A stretch of DNA of 64,000 nucleotides from assembly GCA_934047225.1 (NCBI GenBank), contig OW203993.1:25372069-25436068 (forward strand), in the 5' to 3' direction. The notes beneath the pieces were generated by a model. That model ran no database searches, was not told where the DNA came from, and was given only the letters and a program-made list of their open reading frames with translations. The first letter of the stretch is position 1. Each line of letters begins with the position of its first letter. This document shows positions 8,610 to 23,600 of this stretch, piece after piece. Both the position numbers and the translations under genes were made by a program. This stretch comes from Ypsolopha sequella. Lineage: Eukaryota; Arthropoda; Insecta; Lepidoptera; Ypsolophidae.

Positions 8610-11600
8610 CTGCAACAGTGTAGGGAATTTGTCTAAGTGCAAATCGGGCTCGCCCACAAAGGGTTCCGTACCACCACACAATACTGGTACGGAACCCTAA
8701 AAACGTGGTGAATTACAACAATGTAGATGTCATAGCAACATTCAAGCGACGCGAAATGGTAGCGCTCCCGCTGAGTACGGAACTCTAATTATACAAAAAA
8801 AAATGGGGTTTTTTCGAATCCATTTACTCCACTACAACGTCATCTACGTATTTTATTTTTGGGTAAATGTTTATTGAGTATTTGATTAAGTTTCTCACTG
8901 AAAGAAAACGCGATTGGATGAAATTTTCTCGATAGAATTTAATTCCGAAAACACCTCTAAATTGTCTCATTTTTTCCTGTAATTCTGAAATCCTAACTAA
9001 TTTCATTGTGAAGGCGAATGAATACGCCAACTGCAATTTGGACCTGTCTTTGAAGGCCTACTCCTCCCACACAGGTGGTCCAAAAACTTTCATAAAAATA
9101 TATGATAGGCATTATAGAGTCAAAAATAAATTTTAAGTTTCATAAACTGTTTTTCTATTGTAAGTTTTGACAAAAAAAATCGAAAGTTTCACATGATTAA
9201 CACAAGAATTCTCTTACTCCTTCCAAACGCCTATAAAGCGATTTTAATTATTATTTCACCAAATTATAGGAAATTTTTAGATCTAAAAAAATTAAGTTAA
9301 AATTTTTTTTTCCGTTCATGGCGTCCATGTGAAAAGTATTATTTTCTCCTATTTTGCGCTAGCCGGAGACGCAGTGGTTGTCGTAACAGCCACTTTTCAA
9401 GGCACGCTAAAATGAACATTATTTCAATGTCGTTTCCGTTGATATTTGTACCGACACACATGGACATCGGTCGCGTGCGGTTGAGGCATAGTATAGGAGC
9501 TGTGTAGCTATAATAATAAGCTACACAGTTCCTAATAACTATAAGTAAGTCAGGCAGTGTGATTGTTATAACCAAATAAAAAGTAATTTTGTTTTTGTAA
9601 ATCAGAGGAGGTATATACAAGGTGACTTTTTGATCATCGTCCAAATTCATACTGGAGGCTTAATAAGTGATCAGTATCTTGGATCAGTAACAATTTTTGT
9701 GAAATTCGTAAATTGAAATTTCGGCTTCCCATAGAAATTCAGTTCCACTCCCGAGTGAATCACTATGAGGAGTCGAAATTTCATTTTACGAATTTCACCA
9801 AAATTGTTATTGATCCATGATACTGATCACTTACCGAGCCACCAGTATGAATTTGGACGATGGTCAAAAATTCACCTTGTATATTGTTTGTTACGATTTT
9901 TTTAAAAGAAAAAGCGTCAATTTAAACACTTAAGACAGAATAATAAATAATAAAAATGATATAAATTGGCCTACATATGTAATCCACGCGACCACAAACG
10001 CTTCTACATACAGCGCGACTACTGTAGGGTTAATAGAAAACGTTTTGTTACTTTTTCACGAATCCGTCCCACTCGCACTGAGGGTTTTTTCGCATATGGA
10101 GTAACAGGGACGCTAAAACTTTTATCAATCAATCACATATTACCATGATTGTTTTCATATAATATAAGTTAAAAAAAAGCAACTTTTTCGAGGTCCTGTA
10201 CGGGTTTCAATACAAATAACCCAATTATTTATTTGCTGTTTTAGTAACACGTATTGCGGTGGTGCCCAGACGGTCGATCGCGATCGACCAGTCGATCACC
10301 AGAGGCCTTTAGGTCGATCACCGAAAATCCTTCGCATCGACATACCTTTAGACCGGGAGATAGTGACACAAATTATTTGGTCATTTGTAACAGTATGGCG
10401 GTTCTTCAGGGGTCTTAGTACGCAATGACAAAAAGAAAAATTATGGTCAAAGCGCTGGTACCGGCGGCCCAATCGCGTGGGAGTTAGTCGAACTCGTCGG
10501 ATAAATTACGAGTGTCAAACGATTTGTACCACAAAAATTTTAGTATTTTCCGATAGTCCAGAAAAAACAAGTAGGCGGTAGTGTCATGCCATACTTCTCC
10601 GGTGTGACTTACAGCCCGCCATCTCACAGTCGTCCGCCCCATGGTTACAATCCGGGATAATTTTTTGTAGGTAGAATTGTATCCAAACAAACAGAATATA
10701 ATGATCCCATGCTGTAAAAAAATGTTTTACGTATTGTACAGTCGTATTTTTGAAACGTGTCGAATAAATAGGTTTTTCAAGTATGGCAGCACATTTTCCC
10801 CCTACTAGAAGTATGGCATACTCAAACTCATACTCATACTCATTTATTCATAATTTATCATTACATGTCTAAAAATTATGGCAAATATAATAACGGTCAC
10901 ATTTTATCAAATACTTTCCAAAAATCCAAATGCAATACTGTTACAAATCGTTTGGCAAAAAAAAAAAAAATTTGCTGATTTTCGGCGGTATGGCGGCCAT
11001 TTAGAACCGTCCGAAAAGTATGGCATAGTGATTTTCGTAAATGGCTGCACGACGATGATTAACTGTGCAAAAATTAGCCTGGTACAAATGGTTGAATTGT
11101 GTTTTTTTAATTCACGCATTGGCGTCGGTATGGCGGGCTGTAAGTCACACCGGAGAAGTATGGCATGACACTACCGCCTACTTGTTTTTTATGGACTATC
11201 GGAAAATACTAAAATTTTTGTGGTACAAATCGTTTGACACTCGTAATTTATCCGACGAGTTCGACTAACGCCCACGCGATTGGGCTGCCGGTACCAGCGC
11301 TATGACCATCATTTTTCTTTTTGTCATTGCGTACTAAGACCCCTGAAGAACCGCCATAGGTACTGTTACAAATGACCAAATAATTTGTGTCACTATCTCC
11401 CGGTCTACTATGCGAGTCTGCTCTGCATTCTCTCAAGTGAAAATAATCAAATCTAAATATCGTACTCGTCTCACAAATAAAAATGTTGCAGAATACCCAG
11501 CTGTCCTTCTTCGACATCACGATGAATTGACCATTTTGTTATTTTTGCATGAGTAAAAAATATAAAATATTGCATCCAATTTAGTTTTATTTATAAAAAT

Positions 11601-14600
11601 ATTTTACTGATAATTATTGAGGGAAGAAAACTTTTTGTACAAGAGTCTATCTCCAAGTCATATATTTTTATTAGATAGATCTTCATAGAAAAAAGTATGG
11701 GCACCACTGACGTATTGTGTGGAAATTTCCACACAATACTGTAGAAGTCTGTGACAAACGGACAGACAGACAGACTGATAGATAGACAGACAACGAAGGC
11801 TTAGGAATAGGGTTCCGTTTGGAACCCTTAAGATACTGAATCTTAAAAACACACATACGGCACAACACATAGCCCCGAAAGGGTTTCAGAGGTTTCTTTT
11901 CTCCTAGTTTGGTCTGTTACTGGAAAAATCAAAACTTATACACTCGGTTTCGCAGCCGGTTTGTAAAAAACCCGCCTTTTTCTAATTAATCGAATTCAGT
12001 CAATAGTTATTAAACAAAACCGTATCATCACCTATGTGATGTCCTCCTCATCGTAGTCCGACAACGGCGACCTCATTGTTTGTTGGACTTCTACGGCGAT
12101 GAGCGCGGATATGACTCGCGAAACCCAGCTTGGTTTTAAAAGTCCGATTACAGCGACCGCAGTGTAGTTCACCGCGACCGTTGTACGTGTAGAGGTATAT
12201 GTGGGCTTCGGACGAGTCTTGCGCTGCTGCCGGTTGGAGTCAAGGGTCCCGAGTCTGGTTTCCTTGAACTCCTTTACACGGTCATGTATGACCGAGCTAA
12301 ACCCATTGCGCTCGCGAGCAGCTTCCTCTCAACTGCCAGGCGGAATGCCACAGGCAGTTAGATGCCTCTTCAGGACATCTTTGTAACGAAGATGCTGTCC
12401 ACCGGCTTTTCGCGCTCCATACGACAGCTGAGAATAAAAGACTTCTTTGGGCAGTCTCGCATCTTCCATGCATGCGTACCACATGACCGCACCATCTAAT
12501 TTTGTTATTATTTTGTGTATTTTTTTGATTATGTATTTTGTGACCTCTCGATTGCGTTAATCATGAAACACTCTTATGTAGATTGGATCACTACGGAGTG
12601 AGGGGCAAATCTTTGGCGTTATTGAAGTCATATCTTAGTGATCGTATTCAAAAGGTAGACATTAACGGGGTAAAATCATGTGGAGCATTAGTTAAAATGG
12701 CTGTCCCGCAGGGTTCCATATTAGGGCCCTTGCTGTTTTTAATTTACATAAATGACCTTCCTTATTTAGTTAAAGACTTAACGAAGATAGTATTATTCGC
12801 AGACGACACGTCACTTATTTTTAAAGTTAATAGACGTAAAGATATCCTTGACGACGCGAATACAACTTTATCACTGGTGCTTGATTGGTTTACTGTAAAT
12901 AATTTAGTTTTAAACGCAAAAAAGACAAAGTGTATACAATTTACGTTATCAAATGTAATTCAAGTGGATGGTAATTTGCTTTTGTAGGGGTCCAAGCTGG
13001 AGATAGTTAACGAAACTAAGTTTTTAGGCATTTCGGTAGACTCTCGTCTTCAGTGGGGTCCCCACATTGAAACCCTATGTGGTAGACTTAGTTCGGCCGC
13101 ATACGCTGTTAGACGCATAAGACAAATTACTGATGTAGATACTGCTAGACTAGTCTATTTTAGTTACTTTCACAGCATTATGTCATACGGCATGCTGTTA
13201 CGAGGGGCATGCTAAAAGAAATTAGATACTCAAAAATTATGACCACTCTTCTTTATATACCTCAGAAATCTCTAAAATATAGGCAGCCAGTGCATCTTCT
13301 TTGCTTTCAAACTTCTTCCCCTTTAGTTTTTCTTTGATTTTTGGAAACAGGTAAAATCACAAGGTGCTAGGTCAGGGGAATATGATGAGTGAGGGAGGAT
13401 TGACGCATTTTTTGAGTCGAAAAAGTCAAGTGTTTTGGCAGACGTGTGCGACGCCGCATTGTCGTGGTGCCTGAGAAGGCGTCGGATTCCTAACTTCGGT
13501 CGCTTGTCACACCAAGCTGATATTACTGTTGGGGCACAAACTGTCACATACCATTCGGAGTTCATCGTTCTTTGATTCTCTAGCACTACAGTAGCAATAT
13601 GATCCGTTTTGCTGAAAAACGAGACGACCATTTGTTTCTGTGTGCTTCGTGCACGGCGACATTTCGTTGGAGTTGGCTCATCTTCAAAGCACCATACAAT
13701 CGAATGTCACTTTGTTTCGGGATCATAGTTATATAGCCATGTTTCATCACCAGTCAGTATATCATACACATTTTTTTTCTCACCACCGTTGAATTTATCT
13801 ATCATGAATAGGCACCAATCTAACCGACAGTCTTTCTGCTCATCGGTAAATTTGTGCGGCACCCATCTCAAACAACATTTACGGAGAGAAAGGTGGTCGT
13901 GAATTATGGTTTGCATTGCTGCTGATCCAATTCCCTGTTCTCGCTCCAGCTCTACATACATAATTCGTTGGTTTTTGCGAATAAGTTTTTCGACTGCACG
14001 AACGTTTTCTTCTGTGACCGCGGTTGGCAGCCGACCTGTCTTCGCTTCATCTTTGAGACATCCCCGTCCTCTTTTAAATTCAGCAAACCAATTAAATACT
14101 GTTGTTCGTGAGCAACCAGACTCACCAAAAGTAGTAGCCAAAAGTTCAAAACATTCTTGAGGCTTAAAACTTTTTTATAGTCATAATAAATCATAGCGCG
14201 ACAATCACTTCGACTGAGCTCCATTGCTGCAAGCGAATTCCCGCCAGATTCTCGGAAAAATGATGCTCATCCAAATAAAAAAAAAAGAAATGATGTGCGT
14301 TCTATTTTCAGATATATCAACAAACAACCAGCCTATAAGGTGATGTATAACTTGCCAGTGTCAACCAAAGGAGTAAAGAGTATCTAACTTCTTTTGGCAT
14401 GCCCCTCGTATGTGGTAGAGCCGCGGATACAGACGCAGTCTTTGCTTTGCAGAAGAGAGCAATTCGGGCTATTTATAATATGAAGCACCGGGATTCATTA
14501 AGAAAAAAGTTCAAAGAAATTAATATATTAACGGTTCCTTGTGAATATATTTACCAAGTCCTTAGATATGTCAGAAAAAATGTTGAGTCTTTCCCAAGGC

Positions 14601-17600
14601 TTGGTGAGCAAGCAAGCAAACATTGTAAGGAAACCAGAAATAAGCATAAACTGGCTTTTCCAAAAATCAGACTCGCTCAGGTGAGTACCTCTTTCGTAGG
14701 ACATGGTATAAGATTTTACAATAAACTTCTAAAGGAGGTCCTTTCGTTGTCAGAGAATAAGTTTAAACTGTATATAAAGCAGGGCCTATTGAATAAGGCA
14801 CATTATAAAATAAATGAATATTTAGATGATGATGAAGCATGGTGTTACAGTGATAATGATAGTAAGCTATAATTTAATTAAATATAATGTTTACACTGTT
14901 GATTTTTGGCACTTGGTGGAACTTAAAATTTGTGGGATAGTACAAGTGATTTTCTGTTCATTATATATTTAATTAAATAGTATAATTTCCTAACTTATGA
15001 TTCCTCTAAGTTGTAAACATTAATTGATTACAGACTGTAAAAGGAAACAGACTATATGAGACAGGTAGACAAAGATATATATGTTTTTCTTTTTTTCATT
15101 TTATTTAAAGATAAAAAACAATTTGAGTTTAAAACTAAATAATCCTATAAAATACGAAAAACAAACTAAACTTCTAAAAATAGATATATTACAAACTAAA
15201 CTAAATAAAAATAAATTTACACTAAATTTTTTTCATTAACCTGAATTCCTGCTGTCTTGTATTTTATTATCCCTTGGTTAAAGTAGATATAAGTCATATA
15301 TTGTATAGTATAAGTTTTATGTTGAAAAAAAAAGACATGATCTTGCTAAGTTTCTTGCCCTTCTTCTTAGCAAGACTAATCGAATGGGCGGAGGTAGGCA
15401 TGTATTTATATACATATGTAACCTATTAGTATGTAGTATATATGATGGGATTTGGTCGGCCGCCTGGATTCGTGCTGGGGGCTCGGTTGGTGATCATAGA
15501 ACCTTGTTCCTGGTCCCTGGCCGCCGGGTCTCCGGTATGGGTTCGGGCGGCTGATTGGATTTTACCTTGTATAATATATATTTTACCTATCATTTTAATC
15601 GTAAATATATTGCTACATAAATTAAATAAACCTTTAATTTAGTTCATGTACATTTATTACATATATTTTCTTTATTATATTAAATTTGACGTGTAAAAAG
15701 TGTATATATCTATACCTGCTTTGCAAAATAAACTATTTGAATTTGAATTTGAACTTTTCAGGATAAGTATCGGAATAAAAAAAAATACCTCGTAAGCGAA
15801 TGCGCTGCCATCAAGAGAAATTATTATAATATCTATGGCCACCTCTATGATTGTCTAAAAAGACGACACAAGATATATCCGCTGCTTTAAAAAAAAACCG
15901 GCCAAGTGCGAGTCAGACTCGCATACCTAGGGCTCCGTATTGTGGATGATAACTTTAATTTGGTCATTTTTTTCGTGAATTTCTCACCTGCTTTAATTTT
16001 CCTGTAATCTTTACGTAAACACTTATTATCAGGATTTTTTTCATAGTTTTCGGTTCACCAGTTTTGGAGAAAAGGGGGGGGGGGGGACATACAATTTTTT
16101 ATGTTTTTTTAAGGATTTCTCGAAATAGATGCAATTAAATATAGCCAAAATATATATTTTTACAATCAGCTTTTTAATGCCTATAATTTGATACCCATAT
16201 TGTATTTTTATTAAATATTTTTTTTAATTTATTATACTTCTTTTTTATATTTTTCATTTGTGCTCAATTTTTTTTAACCGCTATAGTTTTCCTGTAATTG
16301 GCCCGTTATGATCTATAATTGTCATTTTTTTCATATTTTTTGGTCTACGAAATAAAATTTCAATATCTACAATTTGATACCCGTATTGTATTTCTATAAA
16401 GTATTTTTTTATTTATTTTACTTCTTTTTTATATTTTTCATTTGTGCTCAATTTTTTTATTTAACCGCTGTAGTTTTCCTGTAATTGGCCAGTTATGATC
16501 TTTAATTGACATTTTTTTCATATTTTTCGGTTTACCAGTTTCGGAGATAAGGGGGGGTTTATTTATCGGTTTTTTTAAAGATTTCTCGAAACTAGTGAGA
16601 GTAAATACAGTAAAATGACATATTTTTACAATTAGCTTTTTAATATCTACAATTTGATACGCGTATTGTATTTTTAGGATAATATTTTTTCATTTTTCTC
16701 ACTTTTGTTTTGGAAATATTTTGAACAATTTAAAATTTTTCTTATTTTTTTTTACCCCGTGATATGTGGGCAAATTAATGCTATTTTTGTGCTAAATTTC
16801 ATGTCTTAATCTTGAACGGTACTAAATTTATGAGGCTGTGACATACAGACGGACGGACGGACGGCCAACGAAACTATTTGAATTTGCATACAGAAAGCAC
16901 AGTTTAAAAATCCAAAAGACAGTAAGCTAAACTTCGTTAAGTGCATTATAGATGGCGCCATAGGTTGTCTGCATCGCGATATCGTTTTTTCCTTAACAAG
17001 TTGTTATATTAATTGCTATTTACTGAAAGGCAAACTCACACTACATATATGTGGACTGTATAATTTTTGAACAGCCATAGTACAACTTTGTACTAGGTTC
17101 AGACAGGCGCATGCACAAAATACACACGTAACAGACACACACACACCCTCTTGTTCGCGGGACAAATGTTGTGCGGACCTGTACCAAAATCCTCATTGTG
17201 CGGTCCTACCTTTCCCGTTGACTTAGGCGAGTGTATTTGCTTACACGATGTACGGCTGTCTTTTTCTAGCATGAACATCTAACAGAATTTCGTTAACACT
17301 CACTGGAGACAGAGATACAAGCAATCAAAATTCTTGTCAAAAATACGGCTTGTGCGGTCTTCAAATTTTGTGCGGACCGTCCGCTCAACAAGGGTTTTGC
17401 GGACGTTAATACACAGAGTCCGCACTTTAGTGGGTTAACGTACGAAATAACACAACGTCCGTACGTTGTTGGTTTGGTGAACGAAATTACACAGCGACCG
17501 CATTTTGATTAAATACCGTACTAAATTATATGCTCCGTCCGCACTTTGGTGGTCTTACGTACGGAATCACTCACTATTCGCACTATAATGGTTTTGTATA

Positions 17601-20600
17601 CGAAATTACACTCCCCGTTCACGCTTTGACCGTTCCATTTCATAAAGCGACGATATTTAGTATCGGTATAGCATTCAATTTCAAACTGTACAAAGTACCT
17701 TTTACATAGCCTACTAAATCAGTAAGTTGAAGTGGCAGTGGACTGGCCATATTTGTCGCCGACATGATAACCGTTGGGACCAAAAGGCATTAAAATGGAG
17801 ATCACGTACAGCAAAGCGTAGCGTAGGCCACCCTCGTGCCCGCTGGACTGACGATCTGAAGGACATTGTGGGTAGCGGCTGGATGAGGATGACTGAGGAC
17901 CGCCAAGAGTGGCGTGATCAATATCACCAATATCACCATATCCTCCCAATGGGAGGCCTATGTCGGACGGACATGGAAGCAGAATCATACAGGCATTTCA
18001 GCATCTCCACGTAAAGCCAGTCAACTTGGCATCGCTGCAAGGACTGCAGAACAGACCAAGTTTCAAGGGAGTCGTAGGCTTTCTCGTAGTCCACAAACGC
18101 TAGACATAAAGGCTGATTATACTCTTGTGATTTCTGTATGATCTGCCTTACCGTGTGGATGTGGTCCACGGTGCTGTAGCTTTTTCGAAACCCAGCCTGC
18201 TTTGGAGATCGGAAGTCGTCGAATCGTTGGGCGAGATGATTTGTGATAACTCTTGAGAAAAGCTTGCAGGTGTGGCTCAGGAGCGCGATAGGCCTAAAGT
18301 TCTTCAGTAGCATTTTGTCCCCTTTCTTGAAGAAAAAAATTACTAGGCTCCTGCTCCACTCCTTTGGCGTAGTTCCGGTGCGAATGACGGCATTAAAGAG
18401 GTCCTGTAGCTGTCTGAGTATAGGGTAACCTCTAGCTTTCAGGAAATCGGTTGTGATGCCATCTTCGCCCGGCGCCTTGTTATTTTTTAGCTGCTCAAGA
18501 GCTATCCCAATCTCTTCCATTTCGACATCCGGGAGTTCATCGGTGTAGTGGCGGGTCAAAGGTGCACGTTTGTCGTCCTGATTTGCAGGCAGTTGGCTGG
18601 GAGCATGTGAAGAATATAGGAGCCCATAGAGATTCTCGATTTCAGTGAGTATTTCTGGCCTAGAGGTAATATTTCTACTGTCAGATGTCTTCAGCTTCGT
18701 CAGATTAGTTCTTCCTAACAGCTGGGCAAAAATTTTCGAGCCTTTGTTTCGCTCAATCGCTGCTTTAATGATGCGAGTGATATGTCGGCACAGTTCAAAA
18801 CGAATTTGCCTTTTAACACGCTTATTAAGAAGGGGGTAATCTGCCGAATCTGAAGACATTTCCCGTCTTTGCCTCATCAGGTCCAACGTTTCGCTTGAAA
18901 TCTTGGACTCCTTTTTCTTTCGCTCCGGCTTAAAATAAGCCCTGCCAACTTTGCGCACGACATTCATGAAATTGTTAGCAAGCTGGTTGACGTCCTCAGT
19001 GGTTTCCAACAAGGCAAATCGGTTCTGAAGGTTCATTTGGAATTTCTGGGATCCCGCAGCGATTTGGCGCAGAGAAGGATGGAGCGTAGACTTTTTCAGA
19101 CGGTTTCTCTCTAGCTGTAAGTCGATATTCAAGATGCTTCGGATAAGTCGGTGATCGCTACTGGTACTAAACCTATTGATCACGGAGACATCTCGGAATA
19201 TGTGCTTTTGATCCATCATGATGAAGTCTATCTCATTTTTTGTCTTACCATTGGGGCTTAGCCAGGTCCACTTCCTTTGGGGCTTCTTTTTGAAGAATGA
19301 ACTCATCAAATAGAGATTTCTAGGAAGCTAACCAGCATCTGGCCCCTAGGGTTTCTACAGCCATAGCCGTGCGGTTCGATTACCGATTCACCACACTCCT
19401 GTACTCCCACTTTGGCGTTGAAGTCCCCCATAACAACGGTATGATGTGTCTTGGTGGTGTTATTTTTGGCCTTAGTAATGTCATCATATATCGCCTCGAC
19501 GTCATCATCAAGGTCTCTCGACGTTGGGGCATACACTTGGATGACTTTAAGAGAATATCTCTTGTTAAGTCTGAAAACCAGATATGCCACCAGATAGGAG
19601 ACACTGCCGATTTCTAACACGTTGCTAGTGAGGTCTTTGTTGACCAGCACGCCAACTTCACCGATAGACAATTGATCGCCCTCTCGATAGTATAGCAGGT
19701 GTCCTGACTCCAGGGTTATCATGTCCTCACCCGCTCGTCGGACTTCCAAAGCCCCAGAATATGCCAGTTTATTCTACCTAACTCTGACTCGAGCTCAGCA
19801 AGATGTCTGTCCTCCCGTAACGTCCGTGCATTATACGTCGCCAAAAAGAGTCGCCGGTGTTGGTAACCTTTCGACCGGAGATTCTTAGCACCCCCTGCCC
19901 CACCGTTACCGCGACCGCCAACGCCACCACTCACCGGCTATCCAGAATGAATGTGGATAAAAAAATAAACTTCTATTTAGGTGCTTACCTTACCTCAGAT
20001 TTATTTTTCACACACCAAGAAGTACGGTGAATTCAATTTATGTATAAAGTGCGGTCCTATTTTAAATTTTGCATTTTAAGATGATTACTTTAACATTTGT
20101 TTTTTACACACGAGGAAGTAAGGTTGGTTCGTTATTTGTATAAAGTGCGGTCCTACGTTGATGTCCGCATTTTATCGTTTCGTACTAAGTTATACATTTT
20201 TTGGACTGGTGGCGCCACGTGGTGGTTACACACTAGAACTATATTTTTGCATGTGTTAACTCAACTTGACAGAAATACTGGTTGTGCGCCACCCCATTGA
20301 AATTCTCCCAGATTTCACCAGTCGACCAATCAGAGCACAAGGATTCGATAGCTATATTTAAAGGTCTACCAAAATATTATGCGGACGTCCTGAATGGACT
20401 GATTATGCAGAAAGACCGCACAACAAGGATTTTTGACAAGGTAAAGACCGCACAATACTCTAGCCGCAAAGACACCCTCTCTCTCACAAACAAAACACAA
20501 CGAAAGTGAGTGTGGTTGGGGCAGTACCTATTAGGTCGAGTTACAACACGCCTGGGTAAATTTAAAGTTTAGTTCGTAAAAATGAAAAAGATAAGCTTGA

Positions 20601-23600
20601 GACGGAATCTATTTACTAACTAATCGTTTTGGAACGGCCACTTTGTAAAGGGGTAGTAATAAAACGACCGTATAACAGTTGTATAGAGATGAAACGGATA
20701 GTGATTTAGCCGGATACAGGATACCGGATACCGGATATCCGGCTAAGCACTAGGCTGGATAGCCGGATATATATAGTTTATAGTTATATAATAGTTTCGC
20801 ACTAATTGAGCAAGTCTAAACATTACGCACCAAGGTGCGTGCGGGTGCAACTGGGTGAGATTATTTGTGCATTTTCTAATTGACGATCATTTCTAAATGA
20901 TCGCATCACAATCATACAAATGCTGGTCTGCAAATGCGAAACAATTTTCGATAATCACGAAATTTATAAATATGTATCTTTTGTCTCCTTGCAGCGGTGT
21001 ATATTGTATATAAATGGACAGGTATCTTTAAATGAAACCGCGTAATCTACTGTTAATACTGAACGAATTTCCCAAAGTAAAACTAAAAAAAAAATTTAAC
21101 CTACCCGCCCAGTGCCCTTTTAATATTCACAGTAGGTTTTCAAAATGAGTAAGGAAACATGAAAATATTTTTTCATTTCCACAAATATGTTTCTTTGGAA
21201 TAGTTGTTTAGTATGATTCTTAGATCATGTGTTTTTATTAAAAGATACCTATTGAGTTACATCCGGTATATTGTGAGAACAAAAGAAGCTGGTGAAATTT
21301 ATGAAGAAAAGCACTAACGTTTATTCCCAACAATTGCTGTAAAGCTTGTCTTTATCTTTCATAGCTCAACTCTTATTCACATGTATTAGAATTTAGATTA
21401 TTCAATCGTTGATACAATCAATTTATTTTGTGATTTAAACGACTTTTTGTATGCTGAGTTAAGTATCCGGTATCCGGCCGAATACTGGCTACTATCCGGC
21501 CGGTTACCGGATACCAAAAATATGATCGGATAGACCGGATAACGGATAGAACCGGATATCCGTTTCATCTCTATTAACAGCTCGTGGTGGCAATACGAAA
21601 TACTAAAATGTGTGAAAATTGCATATTTTTGATACCGTAGCACATTTTTCGAAAATTTAAATTTTTAAAGTTTTTACTTAACCTACTTTTATTTAAAATA
21701 AACTTCATAAACTTGAACTTCTTTGACTTTTATTTAAGCAATATAAAATTGTCTATAATACAGTCTTTATTTTATAAAGCTAATTCCAATACTTTGGAAG
21801 TTATTGAGGTTTTTGTTACCGACCCGCTTTCTTTGCGGCCCAGTGTATATGTTTTTTCAAACCTTTACGTTTTAAGTAGCGTTACCTAATTGGAAAACTT
21901 TCGCTCGATAGATTTTATTTTTGAAAATAGTCTCTTTTTGAGTGTTTTTTTTTTGTTTTGCGTTTAATCCATTTGATTTTTAGGGTTCCGTAGTACCTAA
22001 AAGGTACAAAAGGAACCTTATGGTGAGACTCCGTTGTCCGTCCGTCCGTCCGTCCGTCCGTATGCCACAGTCTCATAACTTTAGCACCGTTAAAGATAAA
22101 CACATGAAATTTGGCACAAAAATAGCATTAATTTGCCCACATATGTGGGTGTAAAAAAATATGAAAAATTTGAAATTTATCAAAATATTTCCAAGACAAA
22201 AGTGAGAAAAATAAAAAACATTAGCCTAAAAATACAATATGGGTATCAAATTGTAGGTATTAAAAAGTTAATTCTAAAAATATATGCTTTTAATATATTT
22301 ACTGACACTGGTTTCGAGAAATCTTTAATAAACCCCAAAAATATGTATGTCCCCCCCTTATCTCCGAAACTATGAAAATATGAAAAAAATCATGGTAATA
22401 TATATGTGTTTACGTAAAGATTGCAGGAATAATAAAACGGTCGAGAAATTCACGAAAAGAAAATGACAAAATTAAATTTATCATCCACAATACGGAACCC
22501 TAGGTACGCGAGTATGACTCGTACTTGGCCGGTTTTTATGTATCATATTTCACTGTCAATACGAAAATCCTTTTTAATAACCAATGTAAGTTGAAAAATG
22601 ACTTAAATGCTGGGGACCCTCCCCTGCGGCAGCGATTTAAGGCGATATGTAAAAGTTTTAGCGCCCTGTTACTCCATATGCGGAAAAAACGCTCAGTGCG
22701 AGAGGGACGGATTTGTAGAAAAGTACTTAGCAAAATGTCGGTTTTTTATTAATATAAATTGTACTAAAGTTGCTATCAAAATTTCGTTTAACCAGGTCCT
22801 AGATACCGTTAAAACCCATCTAATAAAATATAATTGCGGTCCATACGGCATTTCAAATTGTCAAATCAGGAGAATTGGTGTCGAAAAAGACCTCATTTCA
22901 ATTAATATTTCTATCGAGTCGAATTTCTCCAATTGCGTTTCCGTTTTAACAGGTCCCTAGAAAAGATTCCAAAAATAATATACTATTTTATCAAAATAAT
23001 ACATTATTTACCGAAGTAGATATACAAGTTCTTAAAGTGTCGATTTTTTTTCCGTAGCGCCTTAAACAATATTTTTTATTTAATTTAGTCTATTTTTAAT
23101 TTTATATTCTTTGTAGTTAGTGTATATTTTAAGTATTATTTATAATTTAGTATTATTTATGTTATTTAAGTTTCTTGTTAATAAAAAAATATAACTGAAA
23201 TGCAATATTGTAATTTTAGTCGATTTTAATCTTAAAATTAGACGCGTTCTGAATCGTTTCGCGCGCATTTTTGCGCACGCGATTTTCAACTTTATGAAGG
23301 TTAATAGTCTACGGCTACGTCCGTGGTCTACGGGTTATAATTGTCATAGTATAAATTAGGTTTAATAAGTCGTATTTGCGAAGTTTTGGTCAAAAAAAAC
23401 CTCATGATAATGAATATTTTTACGAAAAGACTGCGACTTCCATTTGCCCTTGTGTGACGTTACTTGACTAGAAATGTTTAGAAATATGTCTTTTGCTATC
23501 AAGATAAATTTATAATAATTTCCTTCAGACTAATTTGACAGCTGGATGACAGATGAGTAGACAGACAGAGATAGACTACTTTTTTTATAAGCAATCACAC

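Larger units (their letters stand above)
12545..15755 (+). mobile_element. 5'-truncated Jockey-like LINE, split by a mariner
   Basis: The reverse transcriptase region starts near DCVNHE (about 12552), contains [20 protein letters not shown] and LFADD (the catalytic YxDD box with F), and runs to 13198, where the mariner intervenes. It resumes in frame at 14411 and ends at 14872. One stop (TAG at 12985-12987) breaks the ORF. The 3' region to about 15755 ends in AATAAACTATTTGAATTTG-type tail repeats. The clade call rests on motifs only. Confidence 0.75.
17150..20480. repeat. Degenerate TGCGGTC/GACCGCA repeat tract, split by a LINE
   Basis: 17150-17710 and 19970-20480 are rich in irregularly spaced TGCGGTC, TCCGCACTTT and GACCGCACAA words on both strands, absent elsewhere in the window. 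CTTGTGCGGTC at about 17350 and GACCGCACAACAAGG at about 20417 are inverted. The tract was probably one element before the RTE LINE entered. Element type unknown. Confidence 0.5.
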
